From Bryobacteraceae bacterium (GTDB lineage Bacteria > Acidobacteriota > Terriglobia > Bryobacterales > Bryobacteraceae), in NCBI GenBank assembly GCA_029975915.1, contig JARKOC010000248.1, forward strand, positions 1 through 64,000: a stretch of DNA of 64,000 nucleotides, given 5' to 3'. The number at the start of each line of letters is the position of its first letter. Position 1 is the stretch's first letter. The notes below the pieces were generated by a model. It saw only the letters and a program-made list of their open reading frames with translations, was not told the origin of the DNA and did not search any database. The position numbers and the translations under genes are program-made. Below are positions 52,574-61,092 of this stretch, piece by piece.

Positions 52574-54946
52574 ATGAACTTCCGCCGCCGTACGCTCTTT
52601 GAATCCTTAATCGGCTGGTTCGCGCCTGAGCGGGCGCCCGCCCAGCCCGCGCCGCCCCCTGAAAGCCGTCCTGGCGCGCTGGGCGGCTACATCCTGCCAG
52701 GCAAGGAAGAGGTCCTTCGCCGCGACTTCGACGTCGTCATCGTCGGCGGTGGCATTGCCGGAACCTGCGCCGCCATCGCCGCAGCCCGCAACGGCGCCCG
52801 TACCGCCCTTGTCCACGAACGGTCCACCCTCGGCGGCAACTCGTCAAGCGAGGTCCGCCTCTACCCAGAAGTCAGTTGCGCCCACAACATCTGGTGCAAG
52901 GAGACCGGTATCCTCGACGAAATCCATGTCGAAGAGCGCGTCCGCAACCATGAGCCTTACGTTGAAGGTCTCATGAACTCAGTCTGGGACCTGGTCCTCT
53001 ACGAATGGGCCTTGCGCGAGAAGGCCCTTTCTCTCTTCCTGAACACCACAGTGCGACAGGTCGAAATGAAGGACCCCGCCACCATTCTCGCCGTCCACGG
53101 CTATCAGATGGGCAGCGAACGCAAGTTCCTGTTCACCGCCCCGCTCTTCATCGACGCCACCGGCGACGGCGTCCTCGGTTACCGCGCCGGGGCCGGCTTC
53201 CGTTGGGGCATGGAGGGCCGGGCCGAGTTCCAGGAATCCAATGCCCCGCCCGAGCCGCGAGATCAGCCGCAGATGGGCAGCTCTCTCTTCTTCCGGGCTC
53301 GCGACGCTGGCATTCCCGTCCCTTTCCGTTCGCCCGGCTGGGCGGCCAGGTTCCCCGCCGAGGAAGACTTCGCCGAGCGCAACCACGAAAACTTCGACCG
53401 CGGCTACTGGTGGCTGGAGGTTGGTCTGCCCATGCACCAGATCCGTGACAACGAGGAGATCAAGCACGAGGCCCTGCGCCAGTTGATCGGCGTCTGGGAC
53501 CATATCAAGAACCACTGCCCCCGCAAGGACAAGGCCCGCAACTACGGCCTGGACTTCGTCAGCTTCTGGCTCTACAAGCGTGAGGCGCGCCGCCTCGTTG
53601 GCGACCACATCCTCACCCAGCACGACCTCCAGGACCCGCCCATCCACCCCGATTCCATCGCCTTCGGCTGCTGGTACATCGACATCCACAAGCCTGGCGG
53701 CATCCTCGCCCGCTCCCGCCCCAACACCCGCCCGCCGTGGGAGGAAGCAAATACGACTCCCTACGGCATCCCTTTGCGCTCCTGCTATTCGCGCAATGTC
53801 AGCAACCTGATGATGGCGGGACGGCCCATCAGCGCCAGCTACGTCGCATTCTCCTCCACTCGCGTTCTCCGGACCGGCGCCATCGTCGGCCAAGGCGTCG
53901 GCACGGCGGCGGCCCTTTGCGCGAAACACAAGTGCCTGCCCCGCGATCTCGCGCGTTCCCACGCGCCTGAGTTGCGTCAGACCCTGCTTCGCCAGGACGC
54001 CTTCCTGCCTGGATACGCCAACGAAGACCCGCATGACCTCGCGCGTGCAGCCACCGTCACCGCCTCCAGCGAGGCTCCGCTCAACTTCCCCGAAATCGGT
54101 ACGCCACAGTTGTTCGCGCTCACCATCCCCGCCGCCCAACTGTTCCCGGTCTCCACCAGCCGCATCGACAGCGTTGAATTGCTCCTGAAATCGGATCGCG
54201 ACAGCGCCATGCCCGTCACCCTCGGCTTGCGTGCGGCCGATTTCGTCTATGATCTTCGTCCGCAGCCGGACATCGCGACAGCCGTGGCCACCGTGCCCGC
54301 CAGGTTTTCCGGCTATGTGCGATTTGACTTCAACCGGAACGTCGAGCCGGGCAAGCTCTATGTCGTCCATTTGCCGGCTGTGCCCGGCCTGTCCTGGGCG
54401 CTCTTTTCCGACTTGACCGACGCCCCGGCTCTTTCTCCCGTGGGCTGCACGGCCGCCGAATTGCCTGGACCCACTCGCTGGCATCCGCTCACCCGCGGCC
54501 GTCACTTTGGTCTGCGCATCACCCCCGCCCAATTCCCATATGGGCCGCAAAACGTCGCCATAGGCACAAACCGTCCGGACCGCTGGCCCAACATCTATAT
54601 CTCCAACCCGGCCCAGCCCCTCCCCGCCTGGCTCGAACTCCGCCTGCCCGCGGCCCGGCGCTTCAACACGCTCCAAATCACCTTCGACACCGACATCAAC
54701 CGCCATTCGCGCCGCCAACTCTTCCGCTACCCCGATTGCGTCAAGCGCTACGAGGCGCTCGTTCCTCAAGGCGCCGGCTGGCGCCGCATCGCCGGCGAGG
54801 AAGATAACTACATGCGCCGCCGCGTCCTTACGTTTCCGGCCGTCACCACCGATCGCCTGCGCATCGTGGTCCACGAAACCAACGGCTGCCGGTCGGCACG
54901 GATCTACGAGGTCCGCCTCTACGATGAACCTTCGGCACAAACCTGA
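52574..54946 (+). CDS. FAD-dependent oxidoreductase (PF12831-type)
   Basis: A 790-residue flavoprotein. An arginine-rich N-terminus (MNFRRRTLFESLIGWF) precedes a linker, then the FAD-binding motif DVVIVGGGIAGTCAAIAAARNG and HERSTLGGNSSSE (GG-containing adenine loop). Later LFIDATGDGVLGYRAGA and RLVGDHILTQHDL are family features. The C-terminal 250 residues form a beta-rich region ending in an F5/8-type-like SARIYEVRLYDEPS. The ATG at 52574 is preferred, as the upstream open frame is non-conserved. Substrate unknown. Its long antisense open frames are artefacts. Confidence 0.88.
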   Translation: MNFRRRTLFESLIGWFAPERAPAQPAPPPESRPGALGGYILPGKEEVLRRDFDVVIVGGGIAGTCAAIAAARNGARTALVHERSTLGGNSSSEVRLYPEVSCAHNIWCKETGILDEIHVEERVRNHEPYVEGLMNSVWDLVLYEWALREKALSLFLNTTVRQVEMKDPATILAVHGYQMGSERKFLFTAPLFIDATGDGVLGYRAGAGFRWGMEGRAEFQESNAPPEPRDQPQMGSSLFFRARDAGIPVPFRSPGWAARFPAEEDFAERNHENFDRGYWWLEVGLPMHQIRDNEEIKHEALRQLIGVWDHIKNHCPRKDKARNYGLDFVSFWLYKREARRLVGDHILTQHDLQDPPIHPDSIAFGCWYIDIHKPGGILARSRPNTRPPWEEANTTPYGIPLRSCYSRNVSNLMMAGRPISASYVAFSSTRVLRTGAIVGQGVGTAAALCAKHKCLPRDLARSHAPELRQTLLRQDAFLPGYANEDPHDLARAATVTASSEAPLNFPEIGTPQLFALTIPAAQLFPVSTSRIDSVELLLKSDRDSAMPVTLGLRAADFVYDLRPQPDIATAVATVPARFSGYVRFDFNRNVEPGKLYVVHLPAVPGLSWALFSDLTDAPALSPVGCTAAELPGPTRWHPLTRGRHFGLRITPAQFPYGPQNVAIGTNRPDRWPNIYISNPAQPLPAWLELRLPAARRFNTLQITFDTDINRHSRRQLFRYPDCVKRYEALVPQGAGWRRIAGEEDNYMRRRVLTFPAVTTDRLRIVVHETNGCRSARIYEVRLYDEPSAQT

Positions 54947-55095
54947 AACAGCTCCGCATCCTCCATGTGATGGAGCCTCTGTCGAATGATCACCCGCATG
55001 CGCGCGGGAAGGCGGCAGCCGTCACATGGATGGCCGCCGCCGGAGTGTTTTGCGCTGGGTGGTGCTACATGAAAGGGCGCGAAGCCGCCCGGATT

Positions 55096-55629
55096 CTACT
55101 GAGGTAGGTTCGTCAGCGACCCCGAAATGGAGAAGTTGCAGGGTACATCGTCGGTCGGCGGCTTGCGGCCAATGACGATCGCAACCCTTGTTGAAGTGTC
55201 GATTTGGTCATGGTAGACGCGCCCCGTGAAGGAACCGACCCAATCGAAGGTATTCGAGGTCTGGTGCGCGATCGTGCCTTGTTTGGTCATCAGGATCGGA
55301 ATTGACATCGTCTGCAATGGCTGCCCGGCGCCGTTCCTGGTTCTGACACTGAAGCTCGCTGAACTGATGCTGGCCGAAGCGGGAACAATGTGGCAAGTGA
55401 AGCCCACGGTTTCAATGGTCCACCTTTTGCCCAGTGGGACCGTACTTGCGGGCACCCACGCGACGTGCGAATGGTTTGTCCCGGTGAGAGTAAGGCTGCC
55501 TTGGTAGACGAACGCGTTTTGAGCCGGGTTTTCGACGTCGCGCACCGGCTGGGAGTACTGGGCGTGAAGCGCCGCGGGCGCCAATAGCGCCGCCGCAAGG
55601 GCAAGGAGTTGGAATCGATTAGTGTTCAT
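55096..55629 (-). CDS. Exported protein of unknown family, paralogue B
   Basis: A 177-residue exported protein. The leader MNTNRFQLLALAAALLAPAALHA is followed by QYSQPVRDVENPAQNAFVYQG, and it ends SGSLTNLPQ. It is clearly related to the next gene (55650-56165): both share LALAAAL, AQYSQPVR-VENP-QNA and LTNLPQ. No known family is recognised. It begins 20 bases after the stop of its paralogue on the minus strand, so a tandem duplication within one operon is likely. The start at 55629 is defined by the signal peptide. Confidence 0.85.
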   Translation of the reverse strand: MNTNRFQLLALAAALLAPAALHAQYSQPVRDVENPAQNAFVYQGSLTLTGTNHSHVAWVPASTVPLGKRWTIETVGFTCHIVPASASISSASFSVRTRNGAGQPLQTMSIPILMTKQGTIAHQTSNTFDWVGSFTGRVYHDQIDTSTRVAIVIGRKPPTDDVPCNFSISGSLTNLPQ

Positions 55630-55649
55630 GTCTGGAATCTTTTTAAGGG

Positions 55650-56165
55650 TTACTGGGGCAGATTCGTCAAGCCGCCCATGATGGTGTACCCGCAAGCCAG
55701 TGGGCCGCCCACGGGTGTGCGATTCACGCTAATCACCGGTCCGTCCGTGCTTCCGGTGTTGTCGTGAAAGGCTCTGCCGCTCAATGTGCCGTACCAGGCG
55801 ACGAAAGCGCCGTTGACGCCTTGGCGCACCATCACGATAGGTAGGACCGCGGTAAACGGGTTCTCGTTTGGGCTGTTTCGCACCCGGAAGGTGACGGTGG
55901 CGTTTACAGCCGTGACATCGGATTCGACCAGGCACCGCAGGCCAAGCGACTCGACAGTGAAGCGTTTCAGTGGTGGCGGCGCCTCAGCGGCAAACGTGGC
56001 GTTTTGGCTCGCGGGGGATGGGATGTTGAAATTCCCTCGAATGGTGTAGGCGTTCTGGGAAGGGTTTTCAACATTGCGCACCGGTTGAGAATACTGAGCG
56101 TTCAGCGCGGCAGGCGCAATCAGTGCGGCAGCCAGCGCAAGAAGTCGAGCCTTTTCATGCAGCAT
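55650..56165 (-). CDS. Exported protein of unknown family, paralogue A
   Basis: A 171-residue exported protein: MLHEKARLLALAAALIAPAALNA, then AQYSQPVRNVENPSQNAYTIRG, ending MGGLTNLPQ. Paired with the downstream paralogue. GGAGG lies ten bases before the ATG. The bulk is beta-rich (SQNATFAAEAPPPLKRFTVESLGL). Function unknown. Confidence 0.85.
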   Translation of the reverse strand: MLHEKARLLALAAALIAPAALNAQYSQPVRNVENPSQNAYTIRGNFNIPSPASQNATFAAEAPPPLKRFTVESLGLRCLVESDVTAVNATVTFRVRNSPNENPFTAVLPIVMVRQGVNGAFVAWYGTLSGRAFHDNTGSTDGPVISVNRTPVGGPLACGYTIMGGLTNLPQ

Positions 56166-56213
56166 GGGTAGAGTTCCTCCGATAAGTTGAGTATTGATTC
56201 GAATTGTGGGCGC

Positions 56214-57152
56214 TCAGGCCAACTTGCGGCGTAGAGCAATGAGCGCGGCGAAGCCGACCGCCAGCGCCGGAATGGTCGAAGGCTCGGGGACGGGGGTGGG
56301 ATCGCCACCCCCGCCGCCGCCGCCTCCCCCGCCGGATCCTCCTCCGCCGTTGATCGGTTCATCGAGCAGGACAAGCCCGGCATTGAAAAAACCGTAGCCA
56401 AACGGCGCTCCGGCAGGCGTCAGCGAAGATGGACCTGAGAGATTGAAGCTGAACAACGTCGATGCGGCCGTGAAATCGCTTCCAAGAATGTAGAAGCTTT
56501 GGGATGAGGCGTCCCAGGCCAGGCCGCCTCCGAAGTTCACCGATCCGTCGCCCAGGGTGAAAAGTGGATTGGCGCCGCTGAAAGCCGTCGGGCTGAAGCT
56601 GTAGAGCGAGTTCTGCACCCCATACGGGAACCCGCCTACCGCGTAAAGTAAGCCGTCATCCGGGTTGAATGTCAAGCCGCCGTAGAAACCAAATCCCAAC
56701 GGCAATGGGTTGGTTAGGTTTCCCGACGCGTCGAGTGTGTAGAGCGTGGAGTTGCCGTTGTTGTCGTTTTGGATCGTGTAAAACAGCCCGGAACCGGCAT
56801 CGTATGCGAGCCCTCCCGAGTAGCCGGCGCCGAGCGCGGCGATCGGCGTGAGCGAGGATGTCCCCTCTTCAGTGAATTGAAGAAACGTTCCACCCAGCCA
56901 GCCGTTGGCGATGGCGAAGAAGGTGGAGTCCGACTCCCGGTATGCAAGCCCCCCATTGAAGAACAGGGAACCATCCCCGAGAAGAAACTGCGAACTGGAT
57001 GTGCCCGTTTTGCTGATCGCCGTGAAGTCGCGGGGATAGCCGAACGAGTCTCCTCCGAAGGCGTAGAAGGTATGCGCGGGTGAACCGGCCAGTGGCAATG
57101 CCGCCAGAGCCAACAGCGCGAAAGTGGCGGTCAGGTGTCTTGTGTAATGCAT
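56214..57152 (-). CDS. PEP-CTERM sorting-signal protein
   Basis: A 312-residue exported protein: signal peptide (MHYTRHLTATFALLALAALPLAG), then repeated Gly/Phe-rich beta segments (FYAFGGDSFG, LLGDGSLFFNGGLAYRESDSTFFAI, FTLGDGSVNFGGGLAWDASSQSFYIL), a glycine linker, and the C-terminal PEP-CTERM signal VPEPSTIPALAVGFAALIALRRKLA with Pro-Glu-Pro, a helix and basic tail. Such signals are cleaved by exosortase (not in this window). A surface or biofilm role is inferred. It is upstream of the tandem exported paralogues on the same strand. Confidence 0.9.
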   Translation of the reverse strand: MHYTRHLTATFALLALAALPLAGSPAHTFYAFGGDSFGYPRDFTAISKTGTSSSQFLLGDGSLFFNGGLAYRESDSTFFAIANGWLGGTFLQFTEEGTSSLTPIAALGAGYSGGLAYDAGSGLFYTIQNDNNGNSTLYTLDASGNLTNPLPLGFGFYGGLTFNPDDGLLYAVGGFPYGVQNSLYSFSPTAFSGANPLFTLGDGSVNFGGGLAWDASSQSFYILGSDFTAASTLFSFNLSGPSSLTPAGAPFGYGFFNAGLVLLDEPINGGGGSGGGGGGGGGGDPTPVPEPSTIPALAVGFAALIALRRKLA

Positions 57153-57209
57153 GAACCCAGAACTCGATGACGGTAGTTTCGCTTAGTTCAGGCGCAAAAC
57201 CCACGTACG

Positions 57210-57229
57210 AACGTGCTTCATGGCACGTT
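57210..57229. promoter_or_regulatory. Inverted repeat at the start of the TPR sensor gene
   Basis: AACGTGC (57210-57216) and GCACGTT (57223-57229) are perfect inverted repeats with a 6-base loop that contains the ATG at 57220. It could be an operator, or a hairpin limiting translation. Confidence 0.4.
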
Positions 57230-59160
57230 ATACGAGAGTCTGGGGGACGGCATGTTGTTATGATGAAAGGGCTTTGCAGTCGGAGGCGATTCGAGAGCAA
57301 TTGGCGCGCATTCTGCGTAGCGAACGCTTTGCCCAGGCGTCGCGCCCTGCCAATTTTCTGCGGTTCGTCGTCGAACGGAGTCTTGAAGGCCGTCCGGAGA
57401 CCATCAAAGAGTACGTCATCGCGACTGAAGTGCTCGGTTGCGGCCCAGACTACAACCCCCAGGTGGATTCCACCGTCAGGGCGCATGCCTCCCGGTTGCG
57501 CGCCCGGTTAACTGAGTACTATGCGACCGAAGGCGCCGCCGATCCGGTCGTGATCCGCCTGCCCAAGGGCGCCTACGTCCCCGAGTTCGAGATGCGCCCT
57601 CCACCTGCCGCCGAAGCGCCACCGAAGACCATGCGCGGCTGGTGGCTTGCCGGGAGCGTCCTCGCTTTGGCGGGTCTCGCCTTTCTGGCGGCGGCTGTGA
57701 TCTGGCTGGGGGATCGTTCCCCGGCCACGCCTGGCCGGACCGGCGCCGGCGAGGTGAAATCTCTGGCGGTGCTCCCGTTTGTCGGCCTCATCGGAACTGA
57801 GCCGGAGGCGAAGACGGCCGCAATCCTGAGCCAAAAGGTGACGGCGATGCTGGGCGATAGCGGGCTTCGAATCGTCGGCGGACCTGCGACTTTGAGGTTC
57901 CAGAGCCGGGCCTTGGACCTGATGGAAACCGGCAGGCAACTCGCTGTCGATGCCGTGTTGACAGGTTCAGTCCAGCGGTCCGGAGAGCGCCTGGTGGTGA
58001 CGGCCCAGCTTGTCGGAGTCTCCGATGGCGTGCAGATCTGGGCGACTGTCGCCGAGAGCGTGGCAACAGACGCCCTAAATGCGGAAACTGAGGTAAGCAG
58101 CGAGATTGCAGGGTCCCTTATTGGTCATTTCCGGCGCGAGGGCCGGTATGGCGAGGGAGCCCGCAACCCCAGCGCCATGGCGCTCTATCTCAGAGCGCAC
58201 GAGTTGATCGCCGGCGATCCGTGGACCTCGGCGTGGTCCCAGGCCGAGCAAAGGAAATACGAAGAGTCCATTCGCCTTTTTGAGCAAGCCACGCGTGAGG
58301 CGCCGGCGATGGCGGCAGCGTGGGTGGAACTTGCGGACGCTCTCAGGCGGCTCGCTAGTCTGCAGCCGGAGGCGCCGCCGGATCTGATGCAGCGGGCAAG
58401 GTCGGCCGTCGGACGGGCGCTGGAAATCGACCCCGTCTCCGCGCGAGGCAGGTGGGTCCGGGCGCGCATCTCGATGTTTACCGATTACGATCTCGTGGCG
58501 GCCGAACGCGACTTCGTAAAGTCCATTGAAATCAATCCCTTCGAGGGCGAGGCTTTGATGGAGTATGCCGACCTGCTCTTCCTGACTGGACGCGAAAACC
58601 AAGCCATTGACGAGGTCTCAAGAGTCCTCGAAAAAGATCCGGCGTTGCCCCAGCCGCACATCGCGCTAGGCCTTTACAACTACTATGTCGGCGATTCCCA
58701 AGCAGGTTTGCGGGAAGCGAACCGCGCCCTCGGAATCAACAACCGTCTCGCTGTGGGGCTCTGGCTCAGGGCTCTCTGTTTCGCCCAACTCGGGCAGCAA
58801 GACACGGCGGAGTCGGCGCTGAACCAGGCGCTGGAAATGTCTCCGAATGACCGCCGGATTCGCGCCCATGCGGCTTACTGGTACGGCCGGACGGGCAGGG
58901 CCGCCCAGGCCCGCCAGATCGCGGAAGACATGTTGAGAACGGGACAGCGCGGACGGAATGCCGAATTTGTCATGGCGCTGGTGGCCGCCGCAACAGGGGA
59001 TCGGGACGAGGCATTCCACCGCTTGAGGAAGTCGCGCGAGAAACAGGAAGCGAGTTTCGTCTACCTGCCGATCGAGAATCGGCTGCGGTCACTGGCGCGC
59101 GACCCCCGATTCGCGGAACTGGCCGGAACAATCCGCGGCGCGAAACTGCGCAACGATTGA
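57220..59160 (+). CDS. Membrane TPR protein with acidobacterial-type N-terminal domain
   Basis: A 646-residue protein. Residues about 20-125 (EAIREQLARILRSERF, FLRFVVERSLEGRPETIKEYVIATEVLG, STVRAHASRLRARLTEYYATEG, LPKGAYVPEFE) match a domain common before TPR or adenylate-cyclase-like regions in Acidobacteria, thought DNA-binding or regulatory. A membrane helix (WWLAGSVLALAGLAFLAAAVIW) follows, then a TolB/FlgO-like segment (SLAVLPFVGL) and TPR repeats from residue 330. ATG 57220 lies inside an inverted repeat; TTG 57274 preceded by an extended -10 TGTTATGAT (57256-57264) is an alternative start. Confidence 0.9.
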   Translation: MARYTRVWGTACCYDERALQSEAIREQLARILRSERFAQASRPANFLRFVVERSLEGRPETIKEYVIATEVLGCGPDYNPQVDSTVRAHASRLRARLTEYYATEGAADPVVIRLPKGAYVPEFEMRPPPAAEAPPKTMRGWWLAGSVLALAGLAFLAAAVIWLGDRSPATPGRTGAGEVKSLAVLPFVGLIGTEPEAKTAAILSQKVTAMLGDSGLRIVGGPATLRFQSRALDLMETGRQLAVDAVLTGSVQRSGERLVVTAQLVGVSDGVQIWATVAESVATDALNAETEVSSEIAGSLIGHFRREGRYGEGARNPSAMALYLRAHELIAGDPWTSAWSQAEQRKYEESIRLFEQATREAPAMAAAWVELADALRRLASLQPEAPPDLMQRARSAVGRALEIDPVSARGRWVRARISMFTDYDLVAAERDFVKSIEINPFEGEALMEYADLLFLTGRENQAIDEVSRVLEKDPALPQPHIALGLYNYYVGDSQAGLREANRALGINNRLAVGLWLRALCFAQLGQQDTAESALNQALEMSPNDRRIRAHAAYWYGRTGRAAQARQIAEDMLRTGQRGRNAEFVMALVAAATGDRDEAFHRLRKSREKQEASFVYLPIENRLRSLARDPRFAELAGTIRGAKLRND

Positions 59161-59353
59161 TCGCATTCGAACCGGTTCACAGGCCGGGCTTCGTCCGGCA
59201 GAACCGGCGATTGGAGTGAATCCGCATCCGCCTCTGTCCTTCGTCCACCTGCCAGCAGGCGGCTGCCCGTCCATCCTGCCGGGCCGTCACAGAGTTGGCG
59301 GGAATGCCGCGATTCCGGCAGCCGGGAACCGTTGGCGCGCATCCATACAATTT

Positions 59354-59731
59354 ATGCTGCAGAGAAGAAACGTTTTGGGCGGACCGATTGGGATTTGTTC
59401 GAACGCGCCGAAAACCGGCTTCTACCGGAATGGCTGCTGCGACACGGGGGAGGAGGACGTCGGGCAGCACACGGTCTGCATTGTGGCCACCCAGGAGTTT
59501 CTCGCCTTCTCCAAGGCCAAGGGGAACGACCTTTCGACGCCGATGCCTCAATACGCCTTCCCAGGCGTGAAACCGGGCGACCGGTGGTGCCTTTGCGTGT
59601 TGCGCTGGAAAGAAGCGCTGGCGGAGGGAATGGCTCCGGGCGTAGTGCTGGAGGCGACGCATGAGGAGGCGCTGAAGTACGTCGATCTGGATGATCTGCT
59701 CAGGCACGCGGTGAGCAACTCGGTCTGCTAG
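59354..59731 (+). CDS. DUF2237 family protein
   Basis: A 125-residue protein: RNVLGGPIGICSNAPKTGFYRNGCCDTGEEDVG (in parts), HTVCIVATQEFLAFSKAKGNDLSTP, FPGVKPGDRWCLCVLRW, VVLEATHEEAL. These are the DUF2237 signature, with several conserved cysteines. The ATG at 59354 is where similarity begins; the upstream open frame is not conserved. No Shine-Dalgarno was seen. Its end is convergent with rsmE. Function unknown. Confidence 0.9.
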   Translation: MLQRRNVLGGPIGICSNAPKTGFYRNGCCDTGEEDVGQHTVCIVATQEFLAFSKAKGNDLSTPMPQYAFPGVKPGDRWCLCVLRWKEALAEGMAPGVVLEATHEEALKYVDLDDLLRHAVSNSVC

Positions 59732-60456
59732 CCGGGCGACTGCCAGGCGGCCGAGATCACAGCAAGGGCGGCGACGGCGGCGGTCTCGGCGCGCAGGATC
59801 TGGGCGCCGAGCGAAACGGCACGCCAGCCGGCGGCAAGGGCTTGGCCGCGTTCGCGCTCGTCCCAGCCGCCCTCAGGGCCGAGTAGCAAGACCGCGGTAT
59901 CCGAATTGCTCCGCCCTGAGGGCAGCGAGGCGAGAATGGGCGGCGCGGCGGGATCTTCGTCCAGAAAGCACCGCAATGTTGCTTCCAGGGCGAGGGCTTC
60001 GGGAAGACGGACGGTGGGATTCAGGATCGGCCGCACCGCGCGGCGCGACTGCTGGCCCGATTCGGTGATGATTTTCGTCCAGCGTTCCATGCGCTTGGCT
60101 GCCGCCAGTTCCAGGCCCTTTTCCGAGCGCATGGCGTAGACGGGCGTGATGCGTTCGACGCCGAGTTCGGTGGCCTTTTCGAGGATCCATTCGAAGCGGT
60201 CGAACTTGATTAAGGCGGGCAGAAGATGGATGCGCAGGGCTGCGCCCGGGGCGTCGATTTCCGAGATGATAGTGAATTCAGCAAGGTCCCTGCCGTAGGA
60301 GGACAACTCGGCGAGGTAAAGCGACTCGTTATCTGAGATCTCGAACCGCTGGCCGGGTTCGGCGCGCAGCACCTTGCGCAGGTGTTGGACCGTCTCGCCG
60401 CGCAGTACAGCGCGTCCTGATTGGATTTCGTCGACATAGAACATCCGGCGGGCCAT
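59728..60456 (-). CDS. rsmE: 16S rRNA (uracil-1498-N3)-methyltransferase
   Basis: A 242-residue SPOUT-fold enzyme. The N-terminal PUA-like part begins ARRMFYVDEIQSGRAVL and HLRKVLRAEPGQ; middle: FDRFEWILEKATELGVERITPV and TESGQQSRRAVRP; the knotted C-terminus reads LLLGPEGGWDERE and LGAQILRAETAAVAAL. The start at 60456 (MARRMFYVDE) is clear; the open frame upstream overlaps ruvA. It is divergent from ruvA, with 21 bases between the starts, and overlaps the DUF2237 tail by 4 bases. Confidence 0.95.
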   Translation of the reverse strand: MARRMFYVDEIQSGRAVLRGETVQHLRKVLRAEPGQRFEISDNESLYLAELSSYGRDLAEFTIISEIDAPGAALRIHLLPALIKFDRFEWILEKATELGVERITPVYAMRSEKGLELAAAKRMERWTKIITESGQQSRRAVRPILNPTVRLPEALALEATLRCFLDEDPAAPPILASLPSGRSNSDTAVLLLGPEGGWDERERGQALAAGWRAVSLGAQILRAETAAVAALAVISAAWQSPG

Positions 60457-60464
60457 GCAACTTC

Positions 60465-60471
60465 TACAATA
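60465..60471. promoter_or_regulatory. Symmetric -10 element shared by ruvA and rsmE
   Basis: TACAAT (60465-60470) reads towards ruvA, seven bases before its ATG; on the minus strand TATTGT (60471-60466) reads towards rsmE, nine bases before its ATG. Overlapping symmetric -10 elements are known to give bidirectional transcription. -35 regions are weak. Confidence 0.45.
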
Positions 60472-60477
60472 GAACCG

Positions 60478-61074
60478 ATGATCGCTCAGTTGCGCGGGAC
60501 GTTGATCGAGAAGCATCCGAACCAGGCGGTGGTGGAGTGCGCCGGGGTGGGCTATGACGTGGCAATCTCGGTCTCCACGTATGGCTCCCTGCCGGACGTG
60601 GGCTCGGAGGTCAGGCTGAAGATCCATACGCACGTGCGGGAAGACGCGCTGGTTCTGTTCGGATTCCTGTCGGCCGAGGAAAAGGCCCTGTTTGAGAAGC
60701 TGATCACGGTGAGCGGGATCGGGCCAAAGCTGGCGATCACGGTCCTCAGCGGGGTGGAGGCAGGGCACTTGATCACGATCATTCGCGGCGGCGAGGTCCA
60801 GCAATTGACGCGGATCCCGGGCATCGGGAAGAAGACGGCCGAACGGATCGTGCTCGAGTTGAGGGACAAGGTGGACTTCGGCGCGGCGGCGTCAACGGCA
60901 AAGGGCCCGGTGGTGAGCGTGTTCTCGGCGATGGAGCAGGACGCGGTGAGCGCGCTGGTGAATCTGGGCTGCCAGCAGGGCGCGGCGGAGATCGCGGTGA
61001 AAAAGGCGGCGGGCGAGGTGGGAACGGCGGATTTTGAGCCGCTGTTCAGACGGGCGATGGAGTTGCTGCGCTAA
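60478..61074 (+). CDS. ruvA: Holliday junction branch migration protein RuvA
   Basis: A 198-residue DNA-binding subunit. OB domain: IAQLRGTLIEKHPNQAVVECAGVGYDV; helix-hairpin-helix motifs VSGIGPKLAITVLSG and IPGIGKKTAERIVLEL; C-terminal domain III (SALVNLGCQQGAAEIAVKKA) that contacts RuvB. The ATG at 60478 fits the family start; a TTG 19 codons upstream lies in rsmE and is rejected. It is followed 18 bases later by ruvB. Confidence 0.97.
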   Translation: MIAQLRGTLIEKHPNQAVVECAGVGYDVAISVSTYGSLPDVGSEVRLKIHTHVREDALVLFGFLSAEEKALFEKLITVSGIGPKLAITVLSGVEAGHLITIIRGGEVQQLTRIPGIGKKTAERIVLELRDKVDFGAAASTAKGPVVSVFSAMEQDAVSALVNLGCQQGAAEIAVKKAAGEVGTADFEPLFRRAMELLR

Positions 61075-61092
61075 TCTTAAGAGTTCCGATCC

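Noticed and set aside
52979..54940. 653-residue open frame on the minus strand
   Set aside because: Lies wholly opposite the flavoprotein gene, has no recognisable motif, and is the kind of long antisense frame that high-G+C genes produce.
54964..55046. Inverted repeat around TCCATGTGA/TCACATGGA after the flavoprotein gene
   Set aside because: The arms are 50 bases apart with no T tract, so it is not a credible terminator or operator.
59216..59353. N-terminal extension of the DUF2237 gene
   Set aside because: Non-conserved and Pro/Arg-rich; the family similarity starts at the ATG at 59354.
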